64,000 nt of DNA from Burkholderiales bacterium PBB2 (lineage in GTDB: Bacteria > Pseudomonadota > Gammaproteobacteria > Burkholderiales > Burkholderiaceae_C). The translations under genes were made by a program, and so were the position numbers. The notes below the pieces were generated by a model. It did no database searches and was not told where the DNA came from. It worked only from the letters and a program-made list of their open reading frames with translations. The DNA is taken from NCBI GenBank assembly GCA_002255955.1, contig NKIM01000007.1:1-64000 (forward strand). Direction: 5' to 3'. Each line of letters begins with the position of its first letter. The stretch's first letter is position 1. This document shows, one piece after another, positions 51,516-59,840 of the stretch.

Positions 51516-52643
51516 ATGAGCTCAAGCAAGACCCCTGTTGCCCACCCCCCTGTCGCTCGCCTTTTGCATGTCGACGGTCTGAAGGCCGCCGCCGCCCAGC
51601 TGATCGTGCTGCACCACCTGTCCGCCTACGGCCCGGTGGCGGAGGCCATGCAGGCCTTGATGCCGCAGCTGATGGCCTGGGCTTATCAGTACGGCCGCAT
51701 GGCGGTGCAGGTGTTTCTGGTGGTGGGCGGTTTCCTGTCGGCGCGGGCCTTGTCCTCGCGCGGCCAGTTGCTCGAAGGCGCCGTGCCCGAGCTGCTCTGG
51801 CGCCGCTACCAGCGTCTGGCCTTGCCCTTCATGGCTGCCGTGCTGTTGACCTTGGCGTGTTCGGCCCTGGTGGCGCGCTGGTTGCCGGAGCTGGTGCCGG
51901 CCCAGCTCAGCCTGGCCCAGCTGCTGGCCCATCTGACCCTGACCCAGGGCGTGCTGGGCTACGAGGCCCTGACCGTGGGTGCCTGGTATGTGGCCATCGA
52001 CTTGCAGTTGTTTGCGCTGCTGCTGGCTGTGCTGTGGTTCAGCCGCGGCCTGGCCCTGCCGCGCAGCTGGCGCCGGGTGATCGGCCCGGCCCTGGTGGCG
52101 CTGCTGATGGCGGCCTCGCTTCTGTTCTTCAACCGCCAGCCCGAGCTGGACGACTGGGCGCCGTATTTCTTCGGCGCCTACGGTCTAGGTGCGCTGGTGC
52201 ATTGGCTGGGTCTGGTCGGCGCGCAGCGCCGCCTTGGCCTGATGCTGCTGACGGCCCTGGGCCTGGCGGCCCTGCTGCTGGAGTTCCGCGAGCGCATCGC
52301 CCTGGCCCTGGCCACGGCCTTGCTGCTGGCCTGGCTGCAGCAGCGCCATGTCGAGCAGCGCGCGCAGCTGTCGCCGGCCGCGGCCCGGCCCTGGCTGGCC
52401 CATCTGGGCACGCATTCCTATGCGCTCTTCCTGGTGCACTTCCCGATCTGCCTGCTCTGCAATGCCTTGCTGGAGCGGCACGATCTGAGCCAGCCGGCCT
52501 CGGGCCTGCTGGCCTTTGTCGGCGCCTGGGGCTTGAGCAATCTGGCGGCCTTGCCCTTCCACCGCTGGATCGAAGCGCCGGCCGGGCGCCTGCGCCTGGG
52601 AGCCTTGCTGGCCCGCCTGCTGCCGCGCACCTTGCGCGCCTGA
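51516..52643 (+). CDS. Acyltransferase 3 family membrane protein
   Basis: A 375-residue, roughly ten-helix inner-membrane protein of the OafA/acyltransferase 3 family. The opening VDGLKAAAAQLIVLHHLSAYG holds the conserved Arg/His-type region in a variant form, and FLVVGGFLSARAL with RRYQRLALPFMAAVLL follows, the typical motif order. Such enzymes acylate surface polysaccharides or other extracytoplasmic compounds. The substrate is unknown and no glycan cluster is near. The ATG at 51516 is preceded by an open but unconserved stretch. Convergent with the lipocalin. Confidence 0.85.
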   Translation: MSSSKTPVAHPPVARLLHVDGLKAAAAQLIVLHHLSAYGPVAEAMQALMPQLMAWAYQYGRMAVQVFLVVGGFLSARALSSRGQLLEGAVPELLWRRYQRLALPFMAAVLLTLACSALVARWLPELVPAQLSLAQLLAHLTLTQGVLGYEALTVGAWYVAIDLQLFALLLAVLWFSRGLALPRSWRRVIGPALVALLMAASLLFFNRQPELDDWAPYFFGAYGLGALVHWLGLVGAQRRLGLMLLTALGLAALLLEFRERIALALATALLLAWLQQRHVEQRAQLSPAAARPWLAHLGTHSYALFLVHFPICLLCNALLERHDLSQPASGLLAFVGAWGLSNLAALPFHRWIEAPAGRLRLGALLARLLPRTLRA

Positions 52644-52651
52644 AAGCTTCT

Positions 52652-53200
52652 TCAGTCCAGCGGCTGCGTCTGCGGCGTGCGCTGGAAGGCCTTGCGGTCG
52701 TAGCCCAGCGCCTCGGCCTTGTCGAGCAAGGCCTGCAGCTTGGCCTCGTCCATTTGCGGCGTCCGCGACAGGATCCAGCCGTATTTGCGGCTGGGCTCGC
52801 CGACCAGCACCTGCTGGTAGTCCGGGTCCAGGTCTAGCACCCAGTAGTTGCCGTAAAACGGCCAGAAGAAGGTGACGCGCAGCTTGGCATTGCCGCTGCC
52901 TTCAACCGTCTTGGCGTGGCCGGCGGTGCGCTCCACCTCGCCCGAGGCTTTGCGGCAGCGGTTCACCACTTCCACGCGCTCGCCATCCAGGCGGTAGCGC
53001 GCTTGTGTGTCGGCCACGCATTGCTTTTGAAAGCGATTGGGCAGCAGGGCGATCTCGTACCAGGCGCCGGCGTAGCGGGCCAGGTCGACCTGGGCCACGG
53101 CCTCCAGCGGCACGGCCGATTCGGCCGCGCGAGCGGGTAGTGCGATGGCGAGTGCACTGGCGGCCAGCAGGGCGCTGGCCAGTTGGGGACGCAAGAGCAT
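52652..53200 (-). CDS. blc: Lipocalin family protein (Blc-like)
   Basis: A 182-residue exported lipocalin. The signal peptide ends near residue 25 (LPARAAES), and the Blc hallmark is AQVDLARYAGAWYEIALLPNRFQKQC. It continues with RVTFFWPFYGNYWVLDLDPDYQ and KYGWILSRTPQMDE, all conserved in bacterial lipocalins that bind lipids during membrane stress. There is no lipobox, so it is likely a soluble periplasmic form. Start chosen at MLLRPQ; an ATG seven codons earlier is less likely. Confidence 0.93.
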   Translation of the reverse strand: MLLRPQLASALLAASALAIALPARAAESAVPLEAVAQVDLARYAGAWYEIALLPNRFQKQCVADTQARYRLDGERVEVVNRCRKASGEVERTAGHAKTVEGSGNAKLRVTFFWPFYGNYWVLDLDPDYQQVLVGEPSRKYGWILSRTPQMDEAKLQALLDKAEALGYDRKAFQRTPQTQPLD

Positions 53201-53260
53201 GGCGAGATCTTCAGGCAGCAAGAAGGCTTCAGCCTAGCCGGTCTGCCATAGGCCCGAGCG

Positions 53261-53455
53261 TCAGAGGTCTTTGCGCGCGCAGGTGTTCATGCCGATCAAG
53301 GGATAGGCCGGGCAAAAGCGGAACACACCGGTGAGCAGGGGCACCACCCCGATCCAGCCCCAAGCGCCGACCTGACCGGTGGCGGCCAGTGCGATCAGGG
53401 TGAGGCCTCCCACAATGCGCAGGCCTCGGTCCAGAGTTCCAACATTGGCTTTCAT
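53261..53455 (-). CDS. DUF2892 (YgaP-like) inner-membrane protein
   Basis: A 64-residue protein with two hydrophobic helices (IVGGLTLIALAATGQVGAWG and WIGVVPLLTGVFRFCPAY), ending with the family motif CPAYPLIGMNTC. DUF2892 is the membrane part of the YgaP rhodanese in some bacteria; here it stands alone. The start MKANVGTLDRGLRIVGG is the family N-terminus. Convergent or tail-to-tail context with the regulator gives no clear functional hint. Confidence 0.88.
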   Translation of the reverse strand: MKANVGTLDRGLRIVGGLTLIALAATGQVGAWGWIGVVPLLTGVFRFCPAYPLIGMNTCARKDL

Positions 53456-53548
53456 GGTGATGTGCTCCTGAGAGGGGCGAAGCCGGACGATTCCGAGCTC
53501 GCGGACTCCCAGTCTGCGCCGGCAGCCCGGCACCCTCATTGATCCAGC

Positions 53549-54253
53549 TCAAGCCCGATCGGTCGAGGGGGTATCGCTTTGCTCGAAGGCGCGGCGCATA
53601 TCGGCCAGGGTCTTGCCCGGCTCGTCGCGGAATCGTTCGTCCAGCACCTGCAGGCTCTGGATGCGGTCGACGCGGAAGTTGCGGAAGTCGCCTCGCACCT
53701 CGCACCAGCCGGCCAGGGTCCAGCTGGGGCCCCAGAAGTAGCAGGCCAGGGGCCGCACGGTGCGTTGGCTGGCGCTGCCTGCCAGGTCCAGGTAATCGAG
53801 GCGCAGCTTGTGGCGGTTCTCGGTGGCTTCGCGCAGGCGGGCCAGGCGTTCGCGCATGGCCTCGTCCAAGCCGGTCAGCGGCGCGAACACGGCCAGGCTC
53901 TCAGCCGCGGCGCGGGCTGGCGCCGGCAGCACGGCCAGGATTTTGGACATGGCCTCTTCCGCCTGGCGGGCCAGCACGCTGTCGAGCTGTCCCTGGGCCA
54001 GGCGCAGAGCGGCCACCAGGGCTTGCGCCTCGTCCTTGCTGAACATCAGCGGCGGCAGGTCGAAGCCGGCGCGCATGCGGTAGCCCACGCCGGCCTCGCC
54101 CTCGATGGGCACGCCCTGCTGCTGCAGGGCGGCGATGTCGCGGTAGACGGTGCGGGCCGAGACCTCCAGGCGCTGGCTCAGGAATTCGGCCGTGGACAGG
54201 CGGCGGCCACGGATCAGCTGGACGATTTGAAAGAGGCGGTCGGCGCGGCGCAT
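53549..54253 (-). CDS. YafY-type HTH regulator with WYL domain
   Basis: A 234-residue transcription factor. The N-terminal HTH is RADRLFQIVQLIRGRRLSTAEFLSQRLEVSARTVYRDIAALQ. The C-terminal WYL-like domain has ENRHKLRLDYLDLAG and ACYFWGPSWTLAGWCEVRGDFRNFRVDRI. WYL domains sense nucleic acids or small ligands and often regulate defence or stress genes. It is divergent from the GNAT at 54524, which may be a target. The ATG at 54262 is another possible start. Confidence 0.9.
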   Translation of the reverse strand: MRRADRLFQIVQLIRGRRLSTAEFLSQRLEVSARTVYRDIAALQQQGVPIEGEAGVGYRMRAGFDLPPLMFSKDEAQALVAALRLAQGQLDSVLARQAEEAMSKILAVLPAPARAAAESLAVFAPLTGLDEAMRERLARLREATENRHKLRLDYLDLAGSASQRTVRPLACYFWGPSWTLAGWCEVRGDFRNFRVDRIQSLQVLDERFRDEPGKTLADMRRAFEQSDTPSTDRA

Positions 54254-54523
54254 GGCGGGCATTGTCGGCCAGGCCGGGGCGGGTGGAGCGGGTGGACGGC
54301 GGCCAGGCCCCGGGCTTGGCATGGCGCTTGCGTACAAACCCTGCATCTCCTGAATCGACCTGCCCGCCGCCCGCCTGCGGTGCAGGTCTCCCCAAAAAGG
54401 CTTGCTGCCATGCCTCGTCTTGCCACCGCCCGCTCCGCCCTGCCAGTTCTTGGTGCCATGCCTCTGCGCATGGCTTTCGTGTCTGCCGCCCCGGCGGCGC
54501 GCGTTTCACCGGAGGCCCGACCC

Positions 54524-55084
54524 ATGAACTTCCACAGCCTTGGTTCGTCCCAGATCTGGGTGGCGCGTGCCGGCGACCCGCCGCCGCGCTCGGCCATTCG
54601 CAGCCCGGCGGGCCAGCTGCAAGGCCTGAGCCTGCAGCGCGAATCCGTCGATCAGCCGCAGCTGCGGGCGCTGCTCGAACAGTTCGAGGCTGAGGCGCGA
54701 CAGCTCAGCCCTGCCGGCCGTGCGGCCTGCGCCCCCGATCTGACCCTGCTGCGCAGCCCGCAAGCGCGCGTGCTGGTGCTGCGCGATGCGCAGGCGCGGG
54801 TGCTGGCCTGCGCGGCCTTGCTCTTGCACGATGAATGGGCCGAGCTGCAGCTGCTGATGGTGCAGCCCAGCTGGCGCGGCCGCGGCCTGGGCGAGATGCT
54901 GCTGCAAGCCCTGGAGCGCGAGGCTTTGCGCGCCGGCCAGCCCCTGCTGCGCCTGCAGGTGGGGGTGCGCCAGCGCTCGGCCCAGCGCCTGTTCGAGCGC
55001 CTGGGCTTTGCCCGCTGCGGGCCCTTTGGTGCGCACCGCGCCGACCCGTTTGCCCTCTTCATGGAAAAGCTCGCCGGCGACTGA
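54524..55084 (+). CDS. GNAT-family N-acetyltransferase
   Basis: A 186-residue acetyltransferase; the acetyl-CoA site is LQLLMVQPSWRGRGLGEMLLQALEREAL, and LFERLGFARCGPFG follows. The start MNFHSLGSSQIW is supported by GGAGG eight bases upstream. An earlier ATG at 54410 would add 38 residues without conservation. It lies divergent from the YafY-type regulator. Substrate unknown. Confidence 0.85.
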   Translation: MNFHSLGSSQIWVARAGDPPPRSAIRSPAGQLQGLSLQRESVDQPQLRALLEQFEAEARQLSPAGRAACAPDLTLLRSPQARVLVLRDAQARVLACAALLLHDEWAELQLLMVQPSWRGRGLGEMLLQALEREALRAGQPLLRLQVGVRQRSAQRLFERLGFARCGPFGAHRADPFALFMEKLAGD

Positions 55085-55219
55085 GCTCGGGCGCCTTGCG
55101 CGTTCCTCGCACGCAGACCGCGGAAAACCCCTGCCGTTCGGCCTAGGGTCTGTCATCAGGTCTGCAAATCCCCTCACTAAATTGCGCGGCATCCGTTGTC
55201 GTTTTGTGAGGAATTCCCC

Positions 55220-55798
55220 ATGTCCCGCTCCAAGTCCTTGCGCCGCCTGGCGCTTGCCGCCGCGCTGCTGTCCAGCCTGTCCTTTGCCGGTGGCGCCCAT
55301 GCCGAGGTGCTGAACTTCGATGACCTGGCCGATGGCCTGGTGCCACTCAACTACGGTGGCCTTGACTGGTCGCGCCTGGGCTGGACCGCCTTCTCCACCG
55401 CCGCCGAGCCCTACACCGCCCACTCGGGCGCGGGCCGCATCACCAGCGGCTTCCTGGCCGAAGACGCCGCCAGCCTGATCGGCTTCAACCAGGCCGTGCG
55501 TTTCGATGGCGCCTGGTTTGCCGGCCAGAGCGGCGCGGTGCTGAGCTTCGATCTGTTCTACCAGGGCCAACGCGTGGCCAGCTCGCAAAGCCTCGACCCC
55601 TCGGCCACCCCGAGCTTTCTGGCCAGCGGCTATGCCGGCCTGGTCGATGCCGTGCAGGTGAAGAGTCAGAACCACGGCGAGTTCGTCATGGACGACTTCA
55701 GCTTCACCGCCGCACCGGTGCCCGAGCCGCAGAGCTATGCGCTGCTGCTGGGCGGTTTGATCGGCATCGCCGCCGTCGTGCGCCGCCGCCAGGCCTGA
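55220..55798 (+). CDS. PEP-CTERM exported protein (192 residues)
   Basis: The protein has a signal peptide (RRLALAAALLSSLSFAGGAHA) and a C-terminal sorting signal. The sorting signal is VPEPQSYALLLGG followed by a hydrophobic stretch and basic tail VVRRRQA, the PEP-CTERM signal handled by exosortase. The body is beta-rich with DGAWFAGQSGAVLSFDLFYQG. Such proteins are displayed on or tied to the exopolysaccharide surface. It precedes the phospholipase C by 73 bases in the same direction. The exosortase is not in the window. Confidence 0.9.
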   Translation: MSRSKSLRRLALAAALLSSLSFAGGAHAEVLNFDDLADGLVPLNYGGLDWSRLGWTAFSTAAEPYTAHSGAGRITSGFLAEDAASLIGFNQAVRFDGAWFAGQSGAVLSFDLFYQGQRVASSQSLDPSATPSFLASGYAGLVDAVQVKSQNHGEFVMDDFSFTAAPVPEPQSYALLLGGLIGIAAVVRRRQA

Positions 55799-55871
55799 TC
55801 CAAGCCCGGCTCGCCCCGGCCCGGCTTCAGCGCCGGGTCGCCCCAGTTTTCTGTCTTTCAGGACCTCATCC

Positions 55872-58088
55872 ATGACCACCCAAGACCGCCGCAGTTTCTT
55901 GCGCAGCGCCAGCGCCGCCGCTGCGCTGACCGCCTTCCCGCCCGCCATCCAACGCGCTCTGGCGATTCCTGCCAATGTGCGCAGCGGCACCATCCATGAC
56001 GTCGAGCACATCGTCATCCTGACCCAGGAGAACCGCAGCTTCGACCACTACTTCGGCACCCTGAACGGCGTGCGGGGTTTTGCCGACCCCTTCCCGGTGC
56101 CCGTGGCCGACAAGACCGGCATCAGCGGCAAGAGCGTCTGGATGCAGCCCAATGCCGTGACGGCCACGCCCGGCCGCCCGCCGGTCAACCCGCTGGCGCT
56201 GGCGCCTTTCCACCTGAACACGCAGCAGACCTTTGCGCACATGCGCGTCTCGGGCACGCCGCACTCCTGGCCCGATGCCCAGGCTGGCTGGGACCAAGGC
56301 CGCATGAACGCCTGGCCCAAGGCCAAGCAGAACCACTCGATGGGCTACTTCAAGCAGAGCGATCTGCCTTTCCAGTTCGCGATGGCCAATGCCTTCACGA
56401 TCTGCGACCACTACCACTGCGCCACCCAGACCGGCACCAACACCAACCGCCTCTTCATCTGGACCGGCACCAACGACCCGCTGCGCAAGGGCAATGGGCC
56501 GTCCACCGACAACAGCCACGACTGGTTCAACGAGAACCCGCTGGACGACTACACCTGGACCACCTACCCCGAGCGCTTGCAAGACGCCGGCATCAGCTGG
56601 CAGGTCTACCAGAACATGGCGGACAACTTCACCGACAACGCCCTGGCCGGTTTCCGCCCCTTCCGTGACGCCTGGTATGGCCGCCCCGGTTACTCCCAGC
56701 AGCTGAAGGACCGCGGCATCAGCACGCGCGACCTCGACAAGCTGCGCGAAGACGTGCTGGCCGACAAGCTGCCCCAGGTCAGCTGGATCGTGGCCACGGC
56801 CGAAGGCTCGGAGCACCCCGGCCCGTCCAGCCCCGCCCAAGGCGCCGACTACACCGCCAAGGTGCTGGAAGCGCTGACCGCCAATCCGGAGGTCTGGAGC
56901 AAGACCGTTCTGTTCATCAACTTCGACGAGAACGACGGCTTCTTCGACCACATGCCGCCGCCGGCTGCGCCCAGCTACATCACTTGGGACGCCGACCCGG
57001 CCAAGGCCGATCTGGCCGGTGACTCCACCGTGGACACCACGGGCGAGTACCACCACATCCTCAACGGCACCGCCGCCACCCACCAGCACAAGCCCTACGG
57101 CTTCGGCCCGCGCGTGCCCATGTATGTGATCTCGCCCTGGAGCAAGGGCGGCTGGGTCAACTCCGAAGTGGCAGACCACACCTCGGTGATCCGCTTCATC
57201 GAGAAGCGCTTCGGTGTGATGGAGCCCAATATCAGCGCCTGGCGCCGTGCCGTGTCGGGCGACCTGACGTCGGCCTTCAACTTCCGCGACCCGGAAGACA
57301 GCGCCTTCTTCGCCCAGCTGCCCAAGACCCTGGAACTGGCCAACCGCGCCCGCGCCCTGCCGGGCACCACCACGCCGCCCACGCCGACCACGCTGAACGT
57401 GCCGGTGCAGGAAGCCGGCCCGCGCCCCGCCCGCGCCTTGCCGTATGAGCTGCACACCACGGCCGCAGTCAAGGTCAGCGCCGGCCGCGTCGGCGCCGCC
57501 CGTGTCGAGCTGCAGTTTGCCCACACCGGCAACGGCCTGGGCGACACCAGCGGCCCGGCGGCCGTCTTCCATGTCTACGACCGCCTGAACCTGGCCGCCC
57601 TGCCGCGCCGCTACACGGTGGAAGCCGGCAAGCAGCTGAGCGGAAGCTGGCAGCCGGCCGCCAACGGCGCCTACGACCTCTGGGTCTTGGGCCCCAACGG
57701 CTACCACCGCCACTTCACCGGCAATGCCCGCCGCGTGGCCGCCGCCGCCCAGCCCAACCCTGAGGTGCGCGTGACGCCCGACGTGGCCAACGGCGAGCTG
57801 CAGATCGAGCTGAGCAACAGCGGCAGCTTTGCCTGCACCTTCATCCTCTCGGTCAACAAGTACTACAGCGTGGCGCCGCAGCAGATCCACCTGGCCGCCA
57901 AGACCAGCACCACCCTGCGTCTGCCGCTGCGCGAAAGCGCCTTCTGGTACGACTTCAGCGTGCGCGTGGCCGGCCAGGGTGATTTCAGCCGCCGTTTCGC
58001 CGGCCATATGGAAACCGGCGAGGCCTCGATCAGCGATCCGGCGATGTCCGGCCCGGCCCTGCTGGACCAGTACCGCCTCGGCGCCTGA
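55872..58088 (+). CDS. plcC: Phosphocholine-specific phospholipase C, Tat-exported
   Basis: A 738-residue enzyme with a Tat signal (RRSFLRSASAAAALTAF). The catalytic phosphoesterase domain contains TQENRSFDHYFGTLNGVRGF, VSWIVATAEGSEHPG and NFDENDGFFDHMPPPAAP. Two C-terminal DUF756 repeats follow (NPEVRVTPDVANGELQIELSN...). It hydrolyses phosphatidylcholine or sphingomyelin outside the cytoplasm. Length is typical. It lies between two PEP-CTERM genes in the same direction, with spacings of 73 and 44 bases, so the three could be one transcript. Confidence 0.94.
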   Translation: MTTQDRRSFLRSASAAAALTAFPPAIQRALAIPANVRSGTIHDVEHIVILTQENRSFDHYFGTLNGVRGFADPFPVPVADKTGISGKSVWMQPNAVTATPGRPPVNPLALAPFHLNTQQTFAHMRVSGTPHSWPDAQAGWDQGRMNAWPKAKQNHSMGYFKQSDLPFQFAMANAFTICDHYHCATQTGTNTNRLFIWTGTNDPLRKGNGPSTDNSHDWFNENPLDDYTWTTYPERLQDAGISWQVYQNMADNFTDNALAGFRPFRDAWYGRPGYSQQLKDRGISTRDLDKLREDVLADKLPQVSWIVATAEGSEHPGPSSPAQGADYTAKVLEALTANPEVWSKTVLFINFDENDGFFDHMPPPAAPSYITWDADPAKADLAGDSTVDTTGEYHHILNGTAATHQHKPYGFGPRVPMYVISPWSKGGWVNSEVADHTSVIRFIEKRFGVMEPNISAWRRAVSGDLTSAFNFRDPEDSAFFAQLPKTLELANRARALPGTTTPPTPTTLNVPVQEAGPRPARALPYELHTTAAVKVSAGRVGAARVELQFAHTGNGLGDTSGPAAVFHVYDRLNLAALPRRYTVEAGKQLSGSWQPAANGAYDLWVLGPNGYHRHFTGNARRVAAAAQPNPEVRVTPDVANGELQIELSNSGSFACTFILSVNKYYSVAPQQIHLAAKTSTTLRLPLRESAFWYDFSVRVAGQGDFSRRFAGHMETGEASISDPAMSGPALLDQYRLGA

Positions 58089-58132
58089 TGCACCTACCCT
58101 TTTTATTTGAAACCTCAAGCATTTCTCCAATC

Positions 58133-58819
58133 ATGAACCACAAGCTCATCACCCGCAGCGCCCTGGCGCTTTCCCTGTTCGCCGCTGGTTTCGGCGCCCA
58201 CGCCGCCAATCTGGGCCAGAACCTGATCGTCAACGGCAATGCCGAAGGCGGCGTCGCCGGTTGGACCGCCTTTGCTGGCGTGGATCTGTTCCAGTCCGTC
58301 GCCTACGGCAGCAACTGGGTGCTGCCCACCCAGCCGGGCCCGGTCGACCGCGGCAGCTACCTGTTCGCCGGCCAAGCCTCGCCGGCCTCGGCCGGTTTCC
58401 AGCTGTTTGACGTCAGCAATCTGAGCAGCCTGATCGCCACCGGCGGCGCCAGCTTCACGCTCGACGGCTACCTGGGCGGCTGGACCAACCAAGGGGACAA
58501 CGCCCTGGTCTATGTGTCCTTCCTGGATGGCGCCAACACCGAGATCGGCTCCGCCACCCTGGGCCCGGTCACCCCGGCCGACCGCGGCAACCAGACCGGT
58601 CTGCTCTACCGCCAGACCCAGGGCTTCCTGCCCGTGGGCACGACGACGATCAACCTGAGCCTGTCCATGGAGCGTCTGAACTCCAGCGACAACGACGGCT
58701 ACGCCGACAACCTGTCTTTCGTCATCAACACCGCCCCGGTGCCCGAGCCGGAAACCTATGCCTTGATGGGCCTGGGTCTGGGCCTGCTGGCCGTGGTGCG
58801 TCGCCGCAAGAGCATTTGA
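58133..58819 (+). CDS. PEP-CTERM exported protein (228 residues)
   Basis: The protein has a signal peptide (ALALSLFAAGFGAHAANLG, cleavage near residue 25). The body starts NLIVNGNAEGGVAGWTAF, a pattern like a carbohydrate-binding or choice-of-anchor domain. The C-terminal signal is VPEPETYALMGLGLGLLAVVRRRKSI. It follows phospholipase C by 44 bases. The operon is closed by two hairpins. It is probably anchored at the cell surface by exosortase processing. Function unknown. Confidence 0.92.
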   Translation: MNHKLITRSALALSLFAAGFGAHAANLGQNLIVNGNAEGGVAGWTAFAGVDLFQSVAYGSNWVLPTQPGPVDRGSYLFAGQASPASAGFQLFDVSNLSSLIATGGASFTLDGYLGGWTNQGDNALVYVSFLDGANTEIGSATLGPVTPADRGNQTGLLYRQTQGFLPVGTTTINLSLSMERLNSSDNDGYADNLSFVINTAPVPEPETYALMGLGLGLLAVVRRRKSI

Positions 58820-58837
58820 TTGAGGATTGACTCCTGA

Positions 58838-58898
58838 GCGGGCCGGCACTGGCCCGCTTCTTGCGAGCCACACGGGGATGCAGCGCATCCCCGTTTTT
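58838..58898 (+). terminator. Two consecutive hairpins after the PEP-CTERM/phospholipase operon
   Basis: The first hairpin (58838-58857) is GCGGGCC/GGCCCGC around a six-base loop. The second (58873-58893) is a nine-base stem CGGGGATGC/GCATCCCCG with loop AGC followed by TTTTT. The second is a good Rho-independent terminator. It lies inside the region where an upstream ureD start (58878) would fall, which argues for the ureD start at 58920. Confidence 0.88.
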
Positions 58899-58919
58899 CC
58901 ATCGAATCCGGCCTTCTTC

Positions 58920-59801
58920 ATGCCCCAGCCCGAGCGCGGCGAGGCCTTGCCCTGCACGCCTGACAGCCTGGGCTGGCGGGCCCGGCTGGCGTTGGACTAC
59001 CGGCTGGAGGGCGGCCGCTGCCTGCTGCGGCATCGCCACGAGGGGCCGCTGCGGGTGCTGAAAAGCCTCTACCCCGAGGGCGAGGCGATTTGCCACAACG
59101 TGCTGGTCCATCCGCCCAGCGGCCTGGTTGCGGGTGACCGCTTGGAGATTGAACTGAGCGTGGGCGAGGGCGCCCATGCCTTGCTGAGCACGCCGGGCGC
59201 CACGCGCTTCTACCGCAGCAGCACCGGCGCCCTGGCCGTGCAAAGCCTGCACGCCCGCCTGGCCGCCGGCGCGCGGCTGGAATGGCTGCCGCTCGAGGCC
59301 CTGGCCTACCCGGGCTGCCGGGCGCTCAACGAGGCCCGCTTCGAACTGGCGCCGGGCGCCGAGCTGATGGCCTGGGACCTCACCGCCCTGGGCCTGCCCC
59401 AGGCCGGCCAGGCTTTTGACGAGGGGCAGTTCCAGCAGCATCTTGAGATCCCGGGTGTCTGGCTGGAGCGTGGCCTGATCGACGGCAGCGACGCCTTGCT
59501 GATGGACGGCTCCCTGGGCCTGGCCGGGCGGCGCTGCCTGGCCAGCCTGGTGTTCGCGGGCGGCGAGGCGCTGTCGCGTGAGCGGCGCGAGCGGGCGCTG
59601 GAGGCCGTGCGTGCCTGTATCGAGGCCCACCCGCTGCGCGACACGGCGGGTGTGACGGCGGCACAGGAGCGCCTGCTGGTGCTGCGCGTGCTGGCGCCCC
59701 TGGTCGAGCCGGCGTTCGAGCTGCTGCGGCAGTGCCGGGCAGCCTGGCGGCGCGAGTTGTGGAATCTGGACGAGGCTTCGCCGCGGCTTTGGGCGATGTG
59801 A
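58920..59801 (+). CDS. ureD: Urease accessory protein UreD
   Basis: UreD (293 residues) is the chaperone that, with UreF and UreG, helps load nickel into urease. Family landmarks: WRARLALDYRLEGGRCLLRH, HPPSGLVAGDRLEIELSVGEGAHALLSTPGATRFYRS and RLEWLPLEALAYPGC. The start at 58920 (MPQPERG) avoids the terminator stem upstream. Unusually, no ureA, ureB, ureC, ureE, ureF or ureG follows; an unrelated solute-binding-like gene comes next. The structural urease genes must lie elsewhere or be missing. The urt urea-uptake genes lie nearby on the other strand. Confidence 0.93.
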   Translation: MPQPERGEALPCTPDSLGWRARLALDYRLEGGRCLLRHRHEGPLRVLKSLYPEGEAICHNVLVHPPSGLVAGDRLEIELSVGEGAHALLSTPGATRFYRSSTGALAVQSLHARLAAGARLEWLPLEALAYPGCRALNEARFELAPGAELMAWDLTALGLPQAGQAFDEGQFQQHLEIPGVWLERGLIDGSDALLMDGSLGLAGRRCLASLVFAGGEALSRERRERALEAVRACIEAHPLRDTAGVTAAQERLLVLRVLAPLVEPAFELLRQCRAAWRRELWNLDEASPRLWAM

Positions 59802-59840
59802 GAACCGCCTTGCTGGCCTCGGGTATGCTGGCCCCAGCAG

